Shown here piece by piece: positions 56,744 to 64,000 of a DNA stretch of 64,000 nucleotides. Origin of the DNA: an uncultured Oscillospiraceae bacterium (GTDB lineage Bacteria > Bacillota > Clostridia > Oscillospirales > Oscillospiraceae); NCBI GenBank assembly GCA_947581795.1, contig CANPVS010000009.1, positions 1 through 64,000 on the forward strand, read 5' to 3'. Numbering within the stretch: position 1 is the first letter of the stretch; each line of letters starts with the position of its first letter. The translations under genes and the position numbers were made by a program. The notes beneath the pieces were generated by a model that was not told the DNA's origin, searched no databases, and saw only the letters and a list, made by a program, of their open reading frames with translations.

Positions 56744-58134
56744 CGTACAGCCTCCCTTCTCCTGTTGCCGTTTCTGTCAATTCGTTCCTGTCCGGGCGTC
56801 CGCCCGTGGCGCATGTCCCGCTCCACATGGAGCTGCCGCTTCATTTCCCCGCTCGCCGCCAGGATGTCCCGGGCCGTTCTGTTCTGGTCACGCAGCACCT
56901 TGATTTGGGTGGTCAGCCTGTCCCGCTTGGCTGTCAGTTCCTTCTTCTCCTCCGGGTCCGAACAGCGCCGCAGCCGGTTCCGCACCTTCTCCCGCTGGGC
57001 GGTGAGTTCGGTCACCTTTTCGCCTGTCACCTGAATGAACGCCTCCACGTCCGGCACGGTCTTAAGCCTGTACTGGGCCAGGACCTGAATGCGCTTGGCG
57101 TATACATCCAGCTTCCGGCAGGCCTCCCGCATCTCCGGGCTCAACGGCTGCTGTTTTGGCTTGTGCCGGTCAAACACCCCCAGCAGATAACAGTAGTGAT
57201 AGCACAGCGCCATGAAGCCCGTGACCTTTTTGGCCTTTTTGAAACTGCCGTGCATCCGCATGGGCTGGGCCGGTATAGTTGTCCTCCGCTGGGCCGGCTG
57301 GTATCTCTCCTGCTGACGATACCGCACCTTCCCGCCCACATCGGCCCACACCCGCTCCATCACCTGGGGAAAATCGTAACCTTCCCCCAGCCGGAACATC
57401 CGGGTGCTGCGGTCGCTGCCGATCGGGCGGATGGTGGCATACTTTCGGTTGGGGCCCGCCTGCACGATATAGCCCAGGCGCTTCATCTCGTCCACGAACT
57501 CCTGCCGGCTGATGCTTACAGCGGCGGCTTCGTCGATGGCCTCCCGCATGAGGTTGTACCGGGTGGGCAGGCCCTCCTTCTCGGCTAGATAGATGTTCCG
57601 GGGCGTTCGGTTCTGGGGCTTTTCGATGACCGTGAGGCAATGCTCGGCGCAGAGCTTGTCCGACAATTCCCGGAATCGGTAATAGGCCCGCTTGTTGCAG
57701 TCGAACTTCTTTCCGTCCCAGAGGCCCACGGAGTTGACGACAAAATGGTTGTGATAGGTGCCGGTGTTGAAGTGGGTGGCCACCAGCACCTGGTAGCCGT
57801 CGCCCCACATCTGCCGGGCCAGTTCCACCCCCAGCCGGTGGCACAGCTCCGGCGTGACCTCGCCGGTCTTGAAGCTCTGGTAGGCGTGGTAGGCCACGTC
57901 GCCGCCGGTCTTGCCGAAGCAGCTCTGCACCGCCGCCATCTCCTCATAGGCGGTGGCGGCCTCGCAGTTCACACCGGTGACGAACACGGCCGACTCCTCC
58001 CGGACCTTCTCCCCGTTGGCGGCGTAGTGGAGCACCGCCTTCAGGTTTTTCAGCTCCGTCTTCTCCGGGTCTCTCGCGTAGTCCAGCACCCGGACCAGCT
58101 TATCCTTCACCGGCCATATCTTCGTCACGCCCAC
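56740..58134 (-). CDS. Relaxase / mobilization nuclease
   Basis: 464 aa from GTG 58134 (AGGGGAG eight bases upstream); the track start is upstream within MobC. HUH endonuclease of the MobA/VirD2 type, which nicks oriT and pilots the DNA strand. The HUH motif is VATHFNTGTYHNHFVVNSV; a Tyr for strand attachment may be in HYAANG or YRFREL. The C-terminal part is coiled coil (QVTGEKVTELTAQREKVRNRLRRC). Overlaps MobC and ParB; one polycistronic message. Confidence 0.9.
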   Translation of the reverse strand: MGVTKIWPVKDKLVRVLDYARDPEKTELKNLKAVLHYAANGEKVREESAVFVTGVNCEAATAYEEMAAVQSCFGKTGGDVAYHAYQSFKTGEVTPELCHRLGVELARQMWGDGYQVLVATHFNTGTYHNHFVVNSVGLWDGKKFDCNKRAYYRFRELSDKLCAEHCLTVIEKPQNRTPRNIYLAEKEGLPTRYNLMREAIDEAAAVSISRQEFVDEMKRLGYIVQAGPNRKYATIRPIGSDRSTRMFRLGEGYDFPQVMERVWADVGGKVRYRQQERYQPAQRRTTIPAQPMRMHGSFKKAKKVTGFMALCYHYCYLLGVFDRHKPKQQPLSPEMREACRKLDVYAKRIQVLAQYRLKTVPDVEAFIQVTGEKVTELTAQREKVRNRLRRCSDPEEKKELTAKRDRLTTQIKVLRDQNRTARDILAASGEMKRQLHVERDMRHGRTPGQERIDRNGNRRREAVR

Positions 58135-58426
58135 GGTCGTCGCTCCCCTCTCCCCGGCAGAGCTCCAGTATCCGGCTCTCGATGGTCCGCATCGCCACAT
58201 CGATCTGGATAGGCGCCAAAGTCTTCGCATTCCGCCGGACGTTCTCCGCAGCGTTGTATATGCCGCGAAGTGCCTCCGGTCCCAGCGGCTTCACCTGGTG
58301 TCCCATGGCCAGCTCCCGCAGGTATGCGGACAGGCCCAGCCCGCAAAGTCTGGCATTGCGCTCCATCTTCCGCTTCTCCGTCTCTGTCACCCGGATATTG
58401 ACGGCGGCGGTCCGCTTTCTAGGCAT
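58100..58426 (-). CDS. MobC-like mobilization accessory protein
   Basis: 108 aa from ATG 58426 (GAGAGGAGGG upstream). RHH-like N-terminus (TAAVNIRVTETEKRKMERNARLCGLGLSAYLREL) followed by a helix bundle (GIYNAAENVRRNAKTLAPIQIDVAMRTIESRILEL), the MobC/BfmC arrangement. Binds oriT and helps the relaxase. Its end overlaps the relaxase start by 35 bp. Confidence 0.88.
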   Translation of the reverse strand: MPRKRTAAVNIRVTETEKRKMERNARLCGLGLSAYLRELAMGHQVKPLGPEALRGIYNAAENVRRNAKTLAPIQIDVAMRTIESRILELCRGEGSDDRGRDEDMAGEG

Positions 58427-58607
58427 GGCGCCCTCCTCTCCTGCCGGGGTCCCAGGGGCGGCGCCCCTGCCGGCCGCAGGCCTCCGGGTTTGTGGCAACA
58501 CAAACCCTATGCTCGTTACACCTGCGTACGGTGTAGCCCCGTAGTGCCACAGGTCGCACCTTCCTGCGGCTGCCCATCGGCTGTCTCGATCTGGTTTTCC
58601 CTCTCAT
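58419..58607 (-). CDS. Putative 62-residue basic ORF across the oriT region
   Basis: Starts MRGKTRSRQPMGSRRKVRPV, with GGAAGGAGGACATCC upstream and the strong minus-strand promoter above. Very Arg-rich. It spans the oriT-like repeat, so it may be a fortuitous reading frame. A DNA-binding helper is possible. Only the start signals support it. Confidence 0.35.
   Translation of the reverse strand: MRGKTRSRQPMGSRRKVRPVALRGYTVRRCNEHRVCVATNPEACGRQGRRPWDPGRRGGRHA
58486..58507. other. Candidate oriT inverted repeat
   Basis: GGGTTTGTG-GCAA-CACAAACCC, a perfect 9-bp stem with a 4-nt loop, right upstream of mobC/relaxase. A second TACACC/GGTGTA repeat follows. Position and form fit the nic-proximal repeat of a transfer origin. 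The nic site is not identified. Confidence 0.6.
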
Positions 58608-58633
58608 TGGATGTCCTCCTTCCGAATTATTTG

Positions 58634-58754
58634 CTAAACAATTTCGTTTAGCTTCGTTAAGTATACTAAACATTTTCGCTTGTGTCAAGGCTGCACCCAG
58701 GAAAAAGTTAAACAAAAAAGTTCATGTCACCTTGACATGAACTAAACATATTTG
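58634..58754. repeat. Operator repeats between the mob operon and the XRE gene
   Basis: Three 13-bp direct repeats: CTAAACAATTTCG (58634), CTAAACATTTTCG (58666), CTAAACATATTTG (58742). There is also a perfect palindrome GTTCATGTCA-N3-TGACATGAAC (58720-58742). One sits in each promoter spacer and one downstream of the mob promoter. Confidence 0.75.
58660..58688 (-). promoter_or_regulatory. Consensus promoter of the mobilization operon
   Basis: TTGACA (58683-58688), 17-bp spacer, TATACT (58660-58665). A CTAAACATTTTCG repeat (58666-58678) lies in the spacer. Confidence 0.85.
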
Positions 58755-58761
58755 CTATAAT
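58732..58761 (+). promoter_or_regulatory. Consensus promoter of the XRE regulator gene
   Basis: TTGACA (58732-58737), 18-bp spacer, TATAAT (58756-58761). Confidence 0.85.
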
Positions 58762-58793
58762 CCAGGCAGATAATGCAAAAGGAGCGATCATAT

Positions 58794-59327
58794 ATGGCTA
58801 TCGGCGAGAGGATACATTACTTCCGTGTCAAGCGCGGGATCACCCAAAAGCAACTGGGCCTGGGGCTCGGTTTTCCGGAGCGGTCTGCCGACGTGCGCGT
58901 GGCGCAATATGAGTCCGGCACCCGCACACCGAAGGCGGATTTGATGGCCGCCCTGGCCTACGGCCTGGATGTGGCGCCGGAGGCTTTGAACGTGCCGGAC
59001 ATCGACAGCCTTATCGGCCTGATGCATACCCTGTTCACCTTGGAGGACGTCTACGGTCTTTCCGTGGAGGAGGCGGACGGAGAGGTGTGTCTGCGCTTCG
59101 GCAGGGACCCGGACAACAAAACGCCTGCGGATCTCTTGACTGCCGTGAGGGAGTGGCGGCGCCAGGCAGTCAGGCTGGAGGCCGGCGAGATCACCCGGGA
59201 GGAGTACGACCGCTGGCGGCATTACTTCCCCAAGTTCGACACCTCCCAGCACTGGGTACACGTCCCCTCCAAGCAACTGAGCGACGCTCTGACCCCTGCA
59301 TTCCTCGACCGCCTGAAAGATAAATAA
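58794..59327 (+). CDS. XRE-family regulator controlling mobilization
   Basis: 177 aa from ATG 58794 (AAAGGAG upstream). HTH domain (GERIHYFRVKRGITQKQLGLGLGF, then [26 protein letters not shown]) followed by about 100 residues of helical C-terminal domain (EWRRQAVRLEAGEITREEYDRWRHYFP). Divergent from the mob operon. The operator repeats between them suggest it represses both promoters, keeping mobilization off. A short hairpin (CATCCGATC/GATCGGATG) follows. Confidence 0.85.
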   Translation: MAIGERIHYFRVKRGITQKQLGLGLGFPERSADVRVAQYESGTRTPKADLMAALAYGLDVAPEALNVPDIDSLIGLMHTLFTLEDVYGLSVEEADGEVCLRFGRDPDNKTPADLLTAVREWRRQAVRLEAGEITREEYDRWRHYFPKFDTSQHWVHVPSKQLSDALTPAFLDRLKDK

Positions 59328-59423
59328 AGAACAGCCATCCGATCTTGCTGATCGGATGGCGCTTCTTTCTGGTGGAGCAGATATATCATCCGGCGCTGAA
59401 AACCGGGCAGGGTTCCCTTTGAA

Positions 59424-60386
59424 CTAGTTATCAAAAGTGTCCCATGGGCAACTAGTTTCTATATTAATCCTATCAACTGTAACCACATCTGAAGATACAG
59501 CCTCACAATCATCTGGGTTAAACAGTACCACATTTACCCCTCCCGCATGAAGAGAACTTTTAAAGCGTAGGCCATCAAACCCCATTTGTTTTATTTCTTC
59601 AGCTAAAAACTGTGTTGGTATGTATGTCGAAACGTCCCCGTTATGCGGTTTAGAAAACCGATTGCCGATGGAATCATATAAACGAGGAAGTACTTCCTGC
59701 TTCTTGTCGTTCCAACGTTTAGACCACTCTAACGTCAAGTCATATAGTTTTATGCTTCGTTTCAATTTAAACTTTGCAATATTGATTCTTTCTCCTATTG
59801 TCGGGCGAATTTCATATATTGGTGTAACTTTATCCTCTGATAGATATAGATAACGAATATGATCTGGATTCGCTCTTCCACTCTTAATTTTATCTGCCTC
59901 TGGTGCAGTTGAATCTTTCTTGTTGTATCCCTTAAACTTAACTTTTTTCCATCCCTCTATTGCCCTCTTCATTTCATTCGTTATGGGGTACTTCGACAAA
60001 TTCTCCGGCGAATAGTCAACCGTCTTATATAGAAGAGGAACCAACATTAATTCACTTTCTGATGATTGCTCTAATATTCTTTTTATGTCTCTTTCCGTAT
60101 AATTATATACTTTCAAATAATACTTTAACAATTTGTCCCAGCCGCTCATATGAAAAGATCTTGCTCGATATAGCGGTGTTTTAGGATTCATTGTAATCGT
60201 CGCCATTTCTGCACATGTATGCAATTCTTTAACCACCTCATGTGTAGATGAAAAGCGATTCTCATATATCAATTGATGTTCAAATTCTTCCCATTTCTTA
60301 TCTCGTTCCTTTTCATCCTGTATGTACAAATATAGGATCATCAGCAGTAAATCATTCTCGCTGAAACTATTAATGTTCTCATTCAT
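59424..60386 (-). CDS. RES-domain protein (AT-rich cargo)
   Basis: 320 aa. The N-terminal ~65 residues are helical and charged. From TPLYRARSF the RES domain runs: PLLYKTVDYSPENL, ANPDHIRYLYLSEDKVTPIYEIRPTI, and YIPTQFLAEEIKQMGFDGLRFKSSLHAGGVNVVLF. RES domains of Xre-RES modules degrade NAD+; the Arg, Tyr/Glu and Ser positions are present. Clearly AT-rich compared with all neighbours, so recently acquired. No adjacent cognate Xre antitoxin is fused. Toxin or anti-phage role inferred. Confidence 0.8.
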   Translation of the reverse strand: MNENINSFSENDLLLMILYLYIQDEKERDKKWEEFEHQLIYENRFSSTHEVVKELHTCAEMATITMNPKTPLYRARSFHMSGWDKLLKYYLKVYNYTERDIKRILEQSSESELMLVPLLYKTVDYSPENLSKYPITNEMKRAIEGWKKVKFKGYNKKDSTAPEADKIKSGRANPDHIRYLYLSEDKVTPIYEIRPTIGERINIAKFKLKRSIKLYDLTLEWSKRWNDKKQEVLPRLYDSIGNRFSKPHNGDVSTYIPTQFLAEEIKQMGFDGLRFKSSLHAGGVNVVLFNPDDCEAVSSDVVTVDRINIETSCPWDTFDN

Positions 60387-60721
60387 ACCCTTTCACACCT
60401 CGCAAATCCTTATCTTTATCAATGGGCAACGATTGTTTTCAAGAAAGTCACAGTCCTATTTCCTTTCCAGACGAGTTTCGTTGGATTCCCATTATTGTTA
60501 TATTCCTATGCCAAACACTTCAGTCTTTTTAATAGTATACTACAATATGACAACACTTGCAAATGGATTAACTGAAGATCGCGTATCTTTGATCCCACAG
60601 AGCTGTCAACGGCATTACCACCTTTCAAAAAGGATAATTATAAGCATCGAAAAGTTCATAAACCCGGTCCTCTTTAACTTCTTATAATAGCTACTCCCGG
60701 CTGATCCAGCCGGGAGCGTCA
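60387..60721. other. AT-rich intergenic region
   Basis: No ORF with a usable start signal was seen on either strand. A CTCCCGGCT/AGCCGGGAG hairpin (60693-60715) ends the region and probably terminates the 49-residue gene. Confidence 0.4.
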
Positions 60722-60871
60722 TCATTTTTCTTCTCCATCTTCACTTTCAGTCGGAGGGTCCGTCTCCTTCAAGTACTCCTCCTCGCATTCGCGCTGGGCT
60801 TCCACCAAAATGTTGATGGCCTTCTCCATGGCCCGGTTCATCTTGTAATACATCTCTTGATAGTCAACCAC
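60722..60871 (-). CDS. 49-residue protein divergent from an XRE regulator (DYxxMY type)
   Basis: Not in the ORF track. GTG start with GAGGAGG nine bases upstream. Reads VDYQEMYYKMNRAMEKAIN, then an acidic tail ending DGEEK. Like the 50-residue protein at 15.1 kb it is acidic, helical, begins with DYxxMY and lies divergent from a small XRE gene. Its promoter carries a palindrome. Function unknown. Confidence 0.6.
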   Translation of the reverse strand: MVDYQEMYYKMNRAMEKAINILVEAQRECEEEYLKETDPPTESEDGEEK

Positions 60872-60888
60872 TGTTCCACGCCTCCTCT

Positions 60889-60936
60889 TTAGGCTATGTA
60901 TAGCCTAATAGTAGCACGGGTAGCCTACTTTGTCAA
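60889..60936 (-). promoter_or_regulatory. Promoter and operator of the 49-residue gene
   Basis: TTGACA (60931-60936), 17-bp spacer, TACTAT (60908-60913), minus strand. Palindrome TTAGGCTA-N4-TAGCCTAA (60889-60908) directly follows the -10, and a related GTAGGCTAC lies in the spacer. Confidence 0.75.
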
Positions 60937-60976
60937 GGAATCTCCCCTACAATGGAGGCGAGGAGCGTGATGCCTT

Positions 60977-61216
60977 ATGACAGCACAGGAAGCCGTACGC
61001 AACCGCATTTTACAGCTTTGCGGGGAGAGAAATATCACCATCAACAAGCTGGCAACCTTGGCGGCCCTTCCGCCTTCCAGCGTGAAAAACATCTTGTATG
61101 GGAAAAGCCAGAACCCAAAGCTGCTGACCATCAAGCTGATTTGTGATGGCCTTGGTATCACATTGAGTGAGTTCTTTGATACCGACGACTTCAACCAATT
61201 GGACTCTGATACATGA
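60977..61216 (+). CDS. Small XRE-family regulator
   Basis: 79 aa. MTAQEAVRNRILQLCGERNI, then TINKLATLAALPPSSVKNILYG, KSQNPKLLTIKLICDGLGITLSEFF: a complete Cro/CI-type HTH with little else. Divergent from the 49-residue gene and probably binds the TAGGCTA palindromes between them. Convergent with the helicase gene, separated by a strong terminator. Confidence 0.88.
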   Translation: MTAQEAVRNRILQLCGERNITINKLATLAALPPSSVKNILYGKSQNPKLLTIKLICDGLGITLSEFFDTDDFNQLDSDT

Positions 61217-61221
61217 ATATG

Positions 61222-61253
61222 AGGCGCACCGGGAACAAACCCGGTGCGCCTCT
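61222..61253. terminator. Terminator between XRE and helicase genes
   Basis: 13-bp stem GAGGCGCACCGGG/CCCGGTGCGCCTC with a 6-nt loop. Confidence 0.75.
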
Positions 61254-61271
61254 CGTTATAGTCGTCGTTTA

Positions 61272-64000
61272 TTACCCCACCATCAGCTTGTTGGTCTTCT
61301 TCAAATACTTCGCCGGGATGGGGGCGTCCAGCTTCCACGTGATGTTCATGGGACGGGAGCCCTCATGCTTGACATAGCTCGCCGTGCCGAGATAGGTATA
61401 CGCCGCCGCGGTGTTCAATATCCGGTCCGACTTAAACTCCCGGACGAACAGCAGCACACGGCTCCCTTGCTCTCGATGATGGATATACCGCTGGCCGGTG
61501 GCTGAGTTCTCCGCCGTCGTGCTCTGGCTCTGCCAGTGGAACAGCTCGCTGTTGATGGAGTAGTCGTTGTACATCGTGGTCGGCGAATAGTCCTTATCGG
61601 CCTTGTTGAGCGTCACAAAGAACACATCCAGCTTCTTCTCCGGCAGCCACTTCACGCCCTCACGCACGGTCGCCGGCTTCATAAAGTCCAGCGCCAGCAG
61701 GATCTGATCACGGGTGTATGTACAGTGCAAGTCCAGGGGGCAGTTGAAACCCACGTCCACCGGCGCGTCGATGAAGTCGATATGGTCATACTGATACTTC
61801 AAAAGCTCCATGAGCTCGCCCAGCATGACCGGCGAATCCGCGAGGGAGCGGAGATTGGCCCGCACCTCCTCGCTTCTCCAATCCTCCGCAGCCTTCAGCC
61901 AGATGCTCACATAGAGCATCTGCATCATGCGCTGCTCGACGGGCGCCATTGCCGCCACATCCACATCGCCTATGCGCGGCAGCACCTCCAGCAGAAATGC
62001 TATCCACCGGCGGGAATCGATGGTCGCCAGCCGCGGGAAGGCCTTTTTCATGATCTCCTCCGCAGACTCTGTGAAATCCTCTATCACATCCGCCCGCGCG
62101 CACAGCCGGGAGAAGGTCTCAAATTTATAGATGGAGCGCGGGTCAATGCGGTAGTGCTCCAAGAAGTTGGCCAAGGTCAGAGGCCGTCCCGTATCCTCCT
62201 CGAAGCTGGCGATCCGCGCGATGAGCCCAGCGCTGTTCCCATAGGACGCCCGGATGTTGTCCAGGATATACTTCGCCGCCTTCTTCTCCAGTTGGACGTA
62301 GCAGCCCTTGGGAAGCGATACGAACCCGTCCTTGATCTCCCGGCTAACGCTTCGCGTCGTGTTGGAGAGCAGCGCCGAGAACTTGTCCTCAAAATTATAC
62401 TTCCTGTTTGCCTGACCGATGAAATCCAGCACGGTCAGGCATTCCTTATTCTCCGCCAGGCGAAGGCCGCGGCCAAGCTGCTGCAGGAAGATGGTCAGCG
62501 ACTCGGTGGGTCGCAGGAACAGCACCGTATTGACCTCCGGGATGTCCACGCCCTCGTTGTAGATATCCACCACGAAGATAAACCGGATCTCCCCGTCGAT
62601 GAGCTTTTTCTTAGCCGTCTGCCTGTCCTCGTCTGGGGATCTACCGGTCAGAAATATGGACGGGATGCCGTGTTCGTTGAAATAGTCCGACATGAACTGG
62701 GAATGCTCCACTGTCACGCAAAAGCCCAGCCCTTTCACATCGTCGATGTCCGTGACGTATTTCAGCAGAGACGACACCACATGGTCCGCCCGGCGCTTGG
62801 CCACTACCTCATTCATGGTGTAGAGGTTGGACAGCTCATTTCTATCATACCCGCCGGCAGACCACTTCAGCTGGTCCAGGTCCACCGTATCCGTTACTCC
62901 AAAATACTGGAACGGGCACAGCAGCTTCCGGTCGATGGCCTCCGGCAGCCGGATCTCCGCGGCGATGCGGTTGTTGAAATACGGCAGGATACTCTTGCCG
63001 TCCATTCGCTCCGGCGTCGCGGTTAGCCCCAGAAGGATTTTGGGCTGGTAGTAGTCGAGCAGCTTCTGGTACGTCGGGGCCGCCGCATGGTGGAACTCAT
63101 CGACGACGATATAATCGTAGAAGTCCGGCGATGTCTTTTCCGTGAAGTCTTGGGAGTTGAAGGTCTGGATGGAGATGAACAGATTATCGATGCTCTCAGG
63201 CCGGAAGCTGCCCACAAACATCTCTCCGAAATTGGCGTCCTTCAGCACCGCCCGAAAGGTATACAGGCTCTGCCGGAGGATCTCCTCACGGTGGGCGACA
63301 AACAGCAACCGGCAGGGCTTTCCCGGGTTCTGCCTGCGGAACCGTTTATAGTCCAGCGCCGAGATGACCGTCTTTCCCGTGCCCGTGGCCGCCACCACAA
63401 GATTTCTTGTGTACCCCCGCACGGTGCGCTCTGCATTCAGCTTGTCCAATATCTCCTGCTGGTAGGAGTAGGGCAAAATGTCCAGGGTATAGGCCTCGGC
63501 ATTGTTGCTGTCAAAGTACTTCTCCGCCTTCAGCGCCCTTGCCAGCCGCTCCTTCTGCCCCTCATCGTAGTACTCAAACTCGTTGGAGTTCCAGTAGCTC
63601 TCAAATGTCGCCGCAATCTTGTCGATGGTCTCCGGCAGGTCGCTTTTCGTGATCTTCACATTCCATTCCAGGCCGCTGGACATGGCGGCGTTGGATAGGT
63701 TCGATGAACCCACGTAGGCCGTGGTAAAACCGGTATCCCGATAAAACACATAGGTCTTGGCATGCAGGCGTGTCCGCTTCGTGTCATAGCTCACCTTGAT
63801 CTGGGTATTGGGCAGTTGGCGGAGCTCCTCGATGGCCTTCACGTCGGTGGCACCCATATAGGACGTGGTGATGATCCGCAGCGTGCCGCCGCGCTGGGTG
63901 AACGCGGTAAGCTCATCCATGATGAGGCGCAGGCCGCTCCACTTGATGAAGGAGACCAGCATATCGATCCGGTCGCTGGTGACGATCTCCTTTTTCAGTT
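61272..64000 (-). CDS. PLD nuclease - superfamily 2 helicase - DUF3427-like protein (5' end outside window)
   Basis: Open to the window edge; residues upstream of the track's Met ([12 protein letters not shown]) continue the frame. The N-terminal PLD-type domain shows [12 protein letters not shown] and [10 protein letters not shown] (HxK and SSN). The SF2 helicase follows: [17 protein letters not shown] (Walker A), [14 protein letters not shown] (DEFH box), [12 protein letters not shown], and motif [16 protein letters not shown]. The ~400-residue C-terminal region matches the DUF3427 arrangement. Such multidomain proteins occur in restriction or defence islands; activity here is unproven. Confidence 0.88.
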   Translation of the reverse strand, partial: LKKEIVTSDRIDMLVSFIKWSGLRLIMDELTAFTQRGGTLRIITTSYMGATDVKAIEELRQLPNTQIKVSYDTKRTRLHAKTYVFYRDTGFTTAYVGSSNLSNAAMSSGLEWNVKITKSDLPETIDKIAATFESYWNSNEFEYYDEGQKERLARALKAEKYFDSNNAEAYTLDILPYSYQQEILDKLNAERTVRGYTRNLVVAATGTGKTVISALDYKRFRRQNPGKPCRLLFVAHREEILRQSLYTFRAVLKDANFGEMFVGSFRPESIDNLFISIQTFNSQDFTEKTSPDFYDYIVVDEFHHAAAPTYQKLLDYYQPKILLGLTATPERMDGKSILPYFNNRIAAEIRLPEAIDRKLLCPFQYFGVTDTVDLDQLKWSAGGYDRNELSNLYTMNEVVAKRRADHVVSSLLKYVTDIDDVKGLGFCVTVEHSQFMSDYFNEHGIPSIFLTGRSPDEDRQTAKKKLIDGEIRFIFVVDIYNEGVDIPEVNTVLFLRPTESLTIFLQQLGRGLRLAENKECLTVLDFIGQANRKYNFEDKFSALLSNTTRSVSREIKDGFVSLPKGCYVQLEKKAAKYILDNIRASYGNSAGLIARIASFEEDTGRPLTLANFLEHYRIDPRSIYKFETFSRLCARADVIEDFTESAEEIMKKAFPRLATIDSRRWIAFLLEVLPRIGDVDVAAMAPVEQRMMQMLYVSIWLKAAEDWRSEEVRANLRSLADSPVMLGELMELLKYQYDHIDFIDAPVDVGFNCPLDLHCTYTRDQILLALDFMKPATVREGVKWLPEKKLDVFFVTLNKADKDYSPTTMYNDYSINSELFHWQSQSTTAENSATGQRYIHHREQGSRVLLFVREFKSDRILNTAAAYTYLGTASYVKHEGSRPMNITWKLDAPIPAKYLKKTNKLMVG

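Larger units (their letters stand above)
52070..64000. mobile_element. Integrative mobilizable element inserted in spoVT (right end outside window)
   Basis: Carries a large serine recombinase at the junction, relaxase, MobC, oriT-like repeat, ParB-like protein and two XRE regulators. The cargo consists of a three-gene cassette with paralogs, a RES-domain protein and a helicase. No conjugation (type IV secretion) genes are visible, so it looks mobilizable rather than self-transmissible, unless they lie beyond 64 kb. Confidence 0.8.

Noticed and set aside
60322-60687. 121-aa plus-strand ORF overlapping the RES gene start
   Set aside because: No ribosome-binding site, AT-rich hydrophobic frame without domain, mostly antisense to the RES gene.

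Overview
The window looks like chromosome from a high-GC, spore-forming Clostridia of the Oscillospiraceae type (Flavonifractor / Intestinimonas-like). That placement is inferred from the GC-rich Firmicutes housekeeping genes (whiA, rapZ, hprK, hrcA with a CIRCE operator, a dgt-dnaG-rpoD block) and from a recognisable spoVT start. No rRNA or tRNA gene was seen.

Layout. 1-1.6 kb: 5' part of an Lsa-like ABC-F ribosome-protection gene behind a small attenuator with a 6-codon leader ORF. 1.6-14.7 kb: clpB, an RHH protein, a membrane-anchored glycosidase-like protein, rpiB, a PHP phosphatase, a PMT glycosyltransferase, then the hrcA-grpE-dnaK-dnaJ operon behind a sigma-A promoter fused to CIRCE. 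14.8-16.7 kb: a tiny peptide gene overlapped by a convergent small RNA, a divergent XRE / 50-residue module and an IS30 element. 16.7-20.9 kb: dgt, dnaG, rpoD. 21.0-22.6 kb: a 1.6 kb island between perfect 32-bp direct repeats, holding an unknown protein and a frameshifted Nif11-like precursor. 22.6-31.9 kb: yigZ, hflX, dnaE, whiA, rapZ, murB, hprK. 32-51.8 kb: rpmB, a DUF559 nuclease between repeats, two CNNM/CorC proteins, an ECF sigma/anti-sigma pair, a CDF transporter, a DUF2461 protein, a Fur/PerR regulator, a BrkB-like protein, a RelE/RHH toxin-antitoxin pair, a metal-efflux operon (arsR-type, HMA, P-type ATPase), cardiolipin synthase, an MFS exporter behind a leader-peptide attenuator, a repeat-rich surface protein, asnS and an NlpC/P60 protein.

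From about 52.07 kb to the window end lies an integrative mobilizable element. Its left end interrupts spoVT after codon 33. The element carries a large serine recombinase next to the junction, a three-gene cargo cassette with tandem paralogs, a ParB-like protein, a relaxase, MobC, a likely oriT, XRE regulators, a RES-domain protein and a PLD-helicase truncated by the window end. The right end and the rest of spoVT are not in view. A large serine recombinase splitting a sporulation gene recalls the skin-type elements that are excised during sporulation; here this is a hypothesis.

Cross-cutting signals. A dispersed, paired palindromic repeat occurs at six or seven intergenic sites and in one case supplies the ribosome-binding site of a gene. 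Two antibiotic-type transport/protection genes each have a leader-peptide control region. Two separate loci share one architecture: an XRE regulator divergent from a ~50-residue protein starting with a DYxxMY motif.
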